Source of the DNA: Larimichthys crocea
Lineage: Eukaryota; Chordata; Actinopteri; Sciaenidae
Direction: 5' to 3'
Length of the DNA stretch: 64,000 bases
Assembly (NCBI RefSeq): GCF_000972845.2
Contig: NC_040020.1
Location: 224,575 to 288,574, forward strand
Shown here in pieces: positions 57,373 to 64,000 of the stretch (its first letter is position 1; every line of letters begins with the position of its first letter). The notes beneath the pieces were generated by a model. That model was not told where the DNA came from, searched no databases, and was given only the letters and a program-made list of their open reading frames with translations. A program made the translations under genes and the position numbers.

Positions 57373-60300
57373 CTGAAGAAAAGAAAGGACGGGAAGAAAG
57401 AGAGAAAGAGACGGAGATGGTCAGAAATCTTTCTGCCCTCAAGAGGCTAAAAAGTTAATTACACACAGAGATTATCGGTGAATTCAGCTAATATGTCGCC
57501 GTGTGTCGTCATCAAAATGTGACAACAAACCTTCTGAATTTCACACAGTCTTAAAAATAAACGGTAAAGTCACAAACTACAGCGGTTCTTCATGGTGATG
57601 CCATAGGGGAAAATTTTTGGGTTCTGCAAGAAACGATTGGTCCTTCAAAGAAACCATCAATTATTCACATCAATTATTATATTTCAGTTCATTAAAGTGC
57701 AATAAATGATAATTCCAATTCAGATATTTGATTTAAATGCAACATTCGGATAGTAGTGGATGTAGTAACTGTAGAAGCCACAAGTTAGTCAATCGGTTCA
57801 GCACATAGCAGCTATTAATTTAAATAGCTGCTATGTGCTTCTTCTCATCAAACTGTTCCTTTGTTTTTAATCCAAAGGTCACAGGTCAGGTCACAGAACC
57901 ACTAATCAGTTCTCCAAAGAACCTTTAGAAGCAAAAAAAAAAGGATGAGAAGGTTCTCCAGAGAACTCATCAAGAACCGTTTTTTCTTGTGTACAGACAA
58001 CACGTGATCTCTCTGTGTCAAGTTGAAACGTGTGGAGTAACATGAAGCGTATCTTAATATCTGAAGCTCAGACCCTTCCGTACTTTACTTGTCTAGTTTT
58101 GCTCATTTCCTGGACACCTGGGTGGGAGGAATGATTGATTTGATCCCATAAACACTCGTCAAACTAAGCGGAGATGGTCAGAAATCTTTCTGCCCTCAAG
58201 AGGCTAAAAAGTTAATTACATACACACAGAGATTACGGTGAATTAGCTAATATGTCGCCGTGTGTCGTCATCAAATGTGACAACAAACCTCTGAATTTCA
58301 CACAGTCTTAAAAATAACGGTGAAGTCACAAACTAAAGCGGTTCTTCATGGTGATGCCATAGGGGAACATTTTTGGGTTCTAAATGAATAAACAATTGGT
58401 CCTTCAAAATTTCAGTTCAATATTATACTATATATTTCATTATTCTAATATTACAGTAAAAGGATATTAGTACTGTTAATTTCATGTTTAAGGTTGGTGT
58501 TTCATTCCATGTCAGTCAGATTTTACCATGACAGTAAAAGACCATAATATTTTATGGTATAATTAGTCTCTAATATAAAATAGTGCTTTATTCTGTATAG
58601 ATAAATGTTCATTAAAGTGCAATAAATGATAATTCCAATTCAGATATTTGATTTAAATGCAACATTTGGATAGTAGTGGATGTAGTAACTGTTGAAACCA
58701 CAAGTTAGTCAATCGGTTCAGCACATAGCAGCTATTAATTTAAATAGCTGCTATGTGCTTCTTCTCATCAAACTGTTCCTTTGTTTTTAATCAAAAGGTC
58801 ACAGGTCAGGTCACAGAACCACTAATCAGTTCTCCAAAGCAGTGGTCCCCAACCTTTTCCTAACTGCGGACCGGTCAACGCTTGACAATTTTAATGCGGA
58901 CCGGGGGGGGATACGTCATTTTGAAATAAAAAAAACGTTTCAAAATAAAAGACCGCTCGACTTAGACTGGGACTAAATAGAGGGGGACGTNNNNNNNNNN
59001 GACTTACTACTCTATCTACAGTTGGTAGGAGAAGAAGAAAATATTAAGTATTAAGTAATATTTTTTTCTTCTCCTACCAACTGTGGATGAAGTAGTAAGT
59101 CCCCCTTTATTATAGTCCCAGTCTAAGTCGAGCGGTCTTTTATTTTGAAACGTTTTTTTTATTTCGAAATGACCGTATTAAATAAAACAGAAATAACTAA
59201 TTAATTCTTGTGCGGCCCGGTACTGATTGATCCACGGACCGGTACCGGTCCGCGGCCCGGGGGTTGGGGACCACTGCTCCAAAGAACCTTCAGAAGCAAA
59301 AAAAAGGATGAAAAGGTTCTCCAGAGAACTTATCAAGAACCGTTTTTTCTTGTGTACAGACAAAACGTGATCTCTCTGATGTCAAGTTGAAACGTGTGGA
59401 GTAACATGAAGCGTATCTTATTATCTGAAGCTCAGACCCTTCCGTACTTTACTTGTCTAGTTTCATTTCCTGGACACCTGGGTGGGAGGAATGATTGATT
59501 TGATCCCATAAACACTCGTCAAACTAAGAGCGTATTTCTATAAATACATAAAAAGACCTGAGACAGTAAAAAATCCCCAAAATGACGACAACTATGAACC
59601 AAAACACACACTTATAGGATTCTTTGTGATCTCCTTTTGATATCTAATATAATGTTGTTTCACTTCACTGAACTTCTCCTATATCTAATATAATGTTGTT
59701 TCACTTCACTGAACTTCTCCTAAAAACAGCTTGAAGCCCGACTCCCATTTTGAAAACCATTTAAAGGTTTTAAAGAAACTCCACGACTCCAGCAGAAGAA
59801 TTGTCGGACATATAATGTGTTATTCTAGCCCAGATCGTCAGGCGGCCGGCAGGTCAAAGAGGTTTCTTGATGTTTTAGTGAAGAGAAGACTTTCCTCTTT
59901 CAGCTCCAGTTAAACGGCGACGTTCCATAAAGAAAATGTGGATTATTAAAGTTAAAGGGTCGTTTAAAAAGGTTCATAATTAGAGGTAGAACTTGGAGCA
60001 TGAAAGTCGAGGCGTCAAAGGGAAACTTTGTCTAGTGAGAGGTGAGAAATGAGAGAGAAACTCTGCTAAATGAAGAGAATTAAATCTATATTTGAAGCCG
60101 AGGACTGAACTTATTGTTGCTCAGACTTTGACAGATTCACTGAAGCGCTTTAATTCGCTTCGTATCGTCGACTCCTCCTTTACTCCTCTCTCTACTCCCT
60201 CTTTCTGTTTTTTACCTGTCCTTCCTCCTGTGACTCACCACTTTCATAATTTGCTCAGTGGGCGACTTTTCTTAAAAAACATAAACAAACAAATAAATAA

Positions 60301-61651
60301 ATAAAAGCATTCTCTTCTTTTGAGGCAGGTTTTTGTATTCAGGGGTCCCATTTAATTCCCGGTGTTTCTGTTCAGAGGCTGCACAGACACTAAAGCCCAC
60401 ACTGAGGCGGCTTTGTGTTAGCGAGTATTCATCACAAAAAACACAAAAAAAAGAAAAAGAAAAAGAGATTTTTTTTTATCCAGAAACGCTCTTAAGCCTT
60501 TTCTCTCTGTAGAAAATGAGGTTGGGAACATTACAGAGCCGCGTTCAAAACAAACTTTTCTTTTCTACTTTCTGTTTCATGAAAGTGAATAGAAATGTAG
60601 CCTGACAGAGGAACAATGCACACGATCGCTGCGTCATCATCTCTGAATGAGCAACAACAGATTTTGGATCTTCGCTCTCGTCTGAAGGACTCGAGGTCCT
60701 GTACACAATAAAAAAAATGGCAAAACTGGAATTTTACCGTAAACATACGGTCTAACTTCTTCTAATATTACAGTAAAAGGATATTAGTGCATGTTTAAGG
60801 TTGGTGTTTCATTCCATGTCAGTCAGATTTGACCATGACAGTAAAAGACCGTAATATTTTAAGGTATAATTAAGTCTCTAATATAAAAAAGTTCTTTATT
60901 CTGTATAGATAAATGTTTTAAAGGCAGTTTTCCCGTATACAGGAAAACACAGTCATACTTTACGGTCTTTTACCGTCGTAGTTTTGCGGTTTTTCACCGT
61001 AAAGTCTACAGAAATGTTTTACAGTGCAGCTGACTCTCTCAGCTCTCATGTAGCGGCATTAATCTCGACTGCTGAGCGAGCTCGCATTCAGCAAACATCG
61101 CAGAGCTCTGTGGTCTCACCTGTGCCACGAGCATGCTGTTTAATCAGCACCTCACCTGTCACCTGTCACCTGTCGTCCCGGTGGAGGAGAGCGTAATGAA
61201 CCTTTTGTGTGCAGAGAAAGTCTCAGATTTTCTTTTTTTTTACTCTTACTCGTGAAAAATGAGAGTGAGACTAGAAGTGACACAGGTGTTATTTCTTCTT
61301 GTGAAAGCCGCCGCAGGGCCTCCGTAAAGTTCGTGTCTTTACCTCGTTGAGCTCTTTGTCGGTGTTCAGGAACTCTGTGACTCCACCGATGAGCTTTGAA
61401 TTCATAAACAACGCCTCGCCGTACCTGAGCGGAGACGGGGAGACACAGTTAGGCGTTTTGTCTGGTCGCGGTTCAGACGTGCGTCCATGTGGACGGACAG
61501 ACGGACTCACCGTGCGTTCAGGACGTCCCACTTTTCTCTGAAATACTTCCAGGCGAGGTTTCGACCCTGAGGGTTTCGGCCCACGTGGATGATGACGTCG
61601 ATCACATCCTGTTCTGGGACCAGGTCGGAGGTCAGAGACAGGTTCAGTAAC
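57220..61651 (-). CDS. trhde: trhde C-terminal exons (TRH-degrading ectoenzyme, partial)
   Basis: Three exons on the - strand (61651-61511, 61424-61343, 57372-57220) join in frame to 123 residues plus TAA. They match my knowledge of the C-terminal end of thyrotropin-releasing hormone-degrading ectoenzyme: RLLNLSLTSDLV, DVIDVIIHVGRNPQGRNLAW, RYGEALFMNSKLIGGVTEFL and the end NVRWHRLHRRQFYQWL. This is the ERAP1-like C-terminal domain of an M1 zinc aminopeptidase. The full protein is a type II membrane ectoenzyme that removes pyroglutamate from TRH. The zinc site (HEXXH) and membrane anchor are encoded beyond the right edge. Splice sites are GT-AG with consistent phases. No further upstream exon was seen to 64,000. 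The last intron is about 4 kb and full of repeats. Confidence 0.92.
57412..58167 (+). repeat. intronic tandem duplication, unit 1 (empty hAT site)
   Basis: 'cggagatggtcagaaatctt' to 'cactcgtcaaactaag' is repeated at 58,168-59,529. Contains the undisturbed site ctccaaag at 57,912-57,919 and a perfect 17-bp-arm hairpin at about 57,799-57,838. Confidence 0.9.
58450..58608 (+). repeat. segment shared with 60,760-60,917
   Basis: 'ttctaatattacagtaaaag' to 'tctgtatagataaatgtt' matches 60,763-60,916. It is absent from unit 1 of the tandem duplication, so it was either inserted here or lost there. Confidence 0.8.
58840..59276. mobile_element. palindromic hAT-like MITE with 8-bp target duplication
   Basis: Ends CAGTGGTCCCCAACC and its complement GGTTGGGGACCACTG. 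The whole element is close to one long inverted repeat whose centre lies around 59,045-59,055. It is flanked by CTCCAAAG at 58,832-58,839 and 59,277-59,284. The ends match the hAT/Charlie type seen across vertebrates. It has no coding capacity. Confidence 0.9.
58991..59000. other. assembly gap (10 N)
   Basis: The only unknown bases in the window. The gap sits in the left arm of the palindrome. The right arm predicts 'gggggacttactac' here, whereas the text reads 'gggggacgt', Ns, then 'gacttactac'. Confidence 0.98.
59530..60700. other. trhde intron, unassigned part
   Basis: A 48-bp direct repeat ('atatctaatataatgttgtt' at 59,639 and 59,681) and simple A- and T-rich runs. No exon seen. Confidence 0.55.
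60706..61027 (+). mobile_element. possible short TIR element
   Basis: 'ttttaccgtaaac' on the left and 'ttcaccgtaaagtctacag' with 'ttttacagtgcag' on the right suggest inverted ACTGTAAA/TTTACGGT ends. Its core is the segment shared with 58,450-58,608. Boundaries uncertain. Confidence 0.5.
61343..61424 (-). CDS. trhde: trhde exon (penultimate)
   Basis: 82 nt, YGEALFMNSKLIGGV to DKELNE. It is separated from the previous exon by only 86 bp. Acceptor 'ccgctcag|gtac', donor 'gag|gtaaag' in phase 0. Confidence 0.92.
61511..61651 (-). CDS. trhde: trhde exon (third from last)
   Basis: 141 nt. Acceptor 'gtctcccag|gtta'; donor 'cacg|gtgagt'. The first base completes an Arg codon from an exon outside the window. 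Codes for LLNLSLTSDLVPEQ to KWDVLNA, 46 residues plus two bases. Confidence 0.92.
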
Positions 61652-61659
61652 CTGGGAGA

Positions 61660-62183
61660 CGGAGAAAGAGAGAGACAGCCAAGCTCGGTTACCATGGTGA
61701 CGATTATTACACGGCGGTAACGGTGAACTAAAAATGTAAAATTAGACGTTAGCACCGCTCAGGATGATAATTAGCAGCTGCTGGTTAAATTTCAATGACC
61801 AAAACTGTTAATTAGAGTTAAAACAAAAAGTAAACAGGCCGCCTGGAAAGATATTTTTTCAAACACAGGCAGAAAGGTCACGTCGTTTGATGGAAAAGCA
61901 TTTTGTGTTGAGTCCTGCCGGAGGGCTACAGTAATCTGATTACTCCTGAGAGATTTACAGAAACCTGCCGACCACATTGTTCGCAGAATCCCCAAAGTTC
62001 AGACGTGTAAATACGTTCATCCTGAAATAAAGTGTTTTCATATCAGAGCAGGTTTGCACTGAAAGGAGCAAAATAAACATGAAGTTAAAATATAAAGTAT
62101 TAAAACAGAAACAATGTAAATAATATAAATACACACTTATCAGTTTAACTTCATGTTTGACTCTGTTTTCATTTCTCTTCATA

Positions 62184-62190
<7 letters not shown>
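61660..62190. other. trhde intron, unassigned part
   Basis: AT-rich with no exon signature on the - strand. Confidence 0.5.
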
Positions 62191-62191
<1 letters not shown>

Positions 62192-62263
<72 letters not shown>

Positions 62264-62394
62264 TTAAAGCCCCAAATCAATTTTCTCTCTCTTTTTTCCC
62301 ACAATCCCTCTGTGCTGAAACCATTTCCTGTGTGACCAATCAGTGTGTATCTGTGCTGCGGTTTTGATTTTTTTGTGTGGGCCGCAGAGAGAGA

Positions 62395-62436
<42 letters not shown>

Positions 62437-62501
62437 CTATCTGAACATGCAGTACTACCTCTCTGATTGCAGAACAGTTTACTGTGGCTGGAAAATCAAT
62501 A

Positions 62502-62550
<49 letters not shown>

Positions 62551-62654
62551 GATCCGTCTCACTGTACAGTTCTGGATGTGTGTGAGATCCATCCTCGCTA
62601 TTTTTCTCAACGAGAGATAGCAGCAGTTAGCTCCTGATAAAATACTCTACTGTG

Positions 62655-62697
<43 letters not shown>
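62192..62697. repeat. four (CA/GT)n tracts
   Basis: (GT)n 62,192-62,259 with an ATAT break, (GT)n 62,396-62,433, (CA)n 62,502-62,549 and (CA)n 62,658-62,697. Confidence 0.95.
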
Positions 62698-62698
<1 letters not shown>

Positions 62699-62764
62699 TT
62701 TATGTACAGTACATGGCCTCGGGCTGCACCTTCATTTAACTTGTCGTGTGCCGTGAAAGTCAAC

Positions 62765-62879
62765 TTAAAGGTCCAGTGTGTCGGATTCAGAGGGCTCGAT
62801 TTACATAATATAATATTCATAAATCTGTTAATCAACATTTAATCACCTGAACATGAGAATCTCTTTTTGTTACTTTAGC
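62765..62879 (+). mobile_element. interrupted copy of the TTAAAGGTCC MITE
   Basis: 'ttaaaggtccagtgtgtcgg' to 'cacctgaacatgagaatctc' matches 56,448-56,560. The copy breaks off where the 42-bp array begins. No right end is recognisable after the array. Confidence 0.75.
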
Positions 62880-63322
62880 AAGAGACTACGTCCAGGTTTT
62901 AGACAGTCTGCAGGGACGTCACAGAGACTACGTCCAGGTTTTAGACAGTCTGCAGGACGCCACGGAGACCACGTCCAGGTTTTAGACAGTCTGCAGGGAC
63001 GTCACAGAGACTACGTCCAGGTTTGAGACAGTCTGTGGGGACGTCACAGAGACTACGTCCAGGTTTTAGACACACTGCGGGGACGTCACGGAGACTATGT
63101 CCAGGTTTTAGACAGTCTGTGGGGACGTCACAGAGACTACGTCCAGGTTTTAGACAGTCTGCGGTCACAGAGACTACGTTGAAGTTTTAGACAGTCCATG
63201 GGGACGTCACAGAGACTACGTCCAGGTTTTAGACAGTCTGTGGGGACGTCACGGAGACTACGTCCAGGTTTTAGACAGCCTGCGGGGACGTCACAGAGAC
63301 TACGTCCAGGTTTTAGACAGTT
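62880..63322 (+). repeat. 42-bp minisatellite, array E (about ten units)
   Basis: Clean units with the same consensus as array D, in a trhde intron but reading opposite to the gene. Eight of ten units keep GACGTCAC. One unit is shortened ('gcggtcacagagac'). Confidence 0.95.
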
Positions 63323-63324
63323 TT

Positions 63325-64000
63325 GCAACCACCTTCTGTCCTTCAGGAAGAAGAGGAGACGCTGAATCGTCCTTTAAGTGGACAATAAGACTCGTCCACA
63401 TTTCCACATTAACAATGGGATGAAATATGAACGTGGCAAACCTGCGGACAAGTCTCACCAAACTCTGCAGCTCCTTTCAGCTCTGCACAGAGTGTTAGTG
63501 CCGATCAACGTTTTGTTCCAATGCAGCTTTACAGTTCTGGTTCAGCTCTCATTAATCTGCAGCAGCAGCAGCTGTTTACAGTAAATAAGCTCCGATAAAG
63601 CCGCTGTACACTACCTGCCTCGCACTAAACAGCAGACACACACAGTCAGAGGCGACCCGGTGAACATTGTGGAGCGTTTAGCAGCTAAAGAGACAGATAT
63701 TTACCTCAGGACAACGTGGTGGAGACCAAAAACAGAGACAGGAACACACACACGAGTCCAAATGAACGATGATGTTGCCTTGTGTCTGCTGGAGGTGTGA
63801 ACAGGAAGCAGTTTCCCTCACAGCAGCTCGCTGATGGATAAACTACAGCTGCTTTCTTTTGTTGTCGTACGTCCTCATGAATGAAAGTGTGTCTGAAAGA
63901 TGCAATCAACATCGCTAAACTAAAATTTACTAACTTAAAGTTACTCTTTAAACCTGTAATAACTTTTTTTGGTCACTTGGGGGCAGCAGAAACAAGACAT
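63325..64000. other. trhde intron, unassigned right end
   Basis: No exon or repeat recognised on either strand. Confidence 0.5.

Larger units (their letters stand above)
58168..59529 (+). repeat. intronic tandem duplication, unit 2 (with two extra segments)
   Basis: Same order as unit 1 but longer by a segment at about 58,400-58,615 and by the hAT-like insertion at 58,840-59,276. Point differences and small indels separate the two units, so the duplication is not very recent. Confidence 0.9.

Overview
The window looks like teleost fish nuclear DNA. The evidence is an intact fish-type NLR gene (PYD, FISNA-NACHT, two 174-nt LRR exons and B30.2), the last three exons of a trhde orthologue, dense (CA)n/(GT)n tracts, and many fish-type mobile-element remnants (L2-like LINE, Tc1, hAT, pogo-like and short inverted-repeat elements). 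There are no bacterial operons, no CRISPR array, and no rRNA or convincing tRNA gene. All gene calls come from reading splice sites, reading frames and family motifs by eye; no database was searched.

Layout. 1-12.5 kb is gene-poor: degenerate minisatellites, an L2-type LINE 3' end, a member of a dispersed repeat, a terminal-inverted-repeat element, and two Tc1-like transposase scraps. 12.5-17.4 kb holds the only complete gene, a six-exon NLR on the + strand whose splice phases all agree and give an uninterrupted 1,041-residue protein. 17.4-57 kb shows no gene I can support. It is filled with microsatellites, purine or pyrimidine tracts, several distinct minisatellites (42, about 36, 60 and about 47 bp) and transposon remnants. 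57.2-61.7 kb holds the C-terminal exons of trhde on the - strand; the gene continues past the right edge, so 61.7-64 kb is intron. A tandem duplication and a hAT-like insertion lie in the last trhde intron.

The two genes have no evident functional link. The NLR would be a cytosolic innate immune receptor; trhde encodes a membrane-bound M1 metallopeptidase that inactivates thyrotropin-releasing hormone.

Most notable non-genic signals: (1) a 42-bp minisatellite carrying a CRE-like GACGTCA core, present at five separate places and in both orientations; (2) a palindromic hAT-like element with an 8-bp target duplication, whose empty site survives in the neighbouring copy of a tandem duplication; (3) a 60-bp array with an exact period and palindromic CACGTG boxes; (4) a pair of inverted segments 27 kb apart, each carrying two microsatellites at matching positions. 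The indel-rich 24-27.3 kb stretch and the 10-N gap at 58,991 suggest local assembly weakness.
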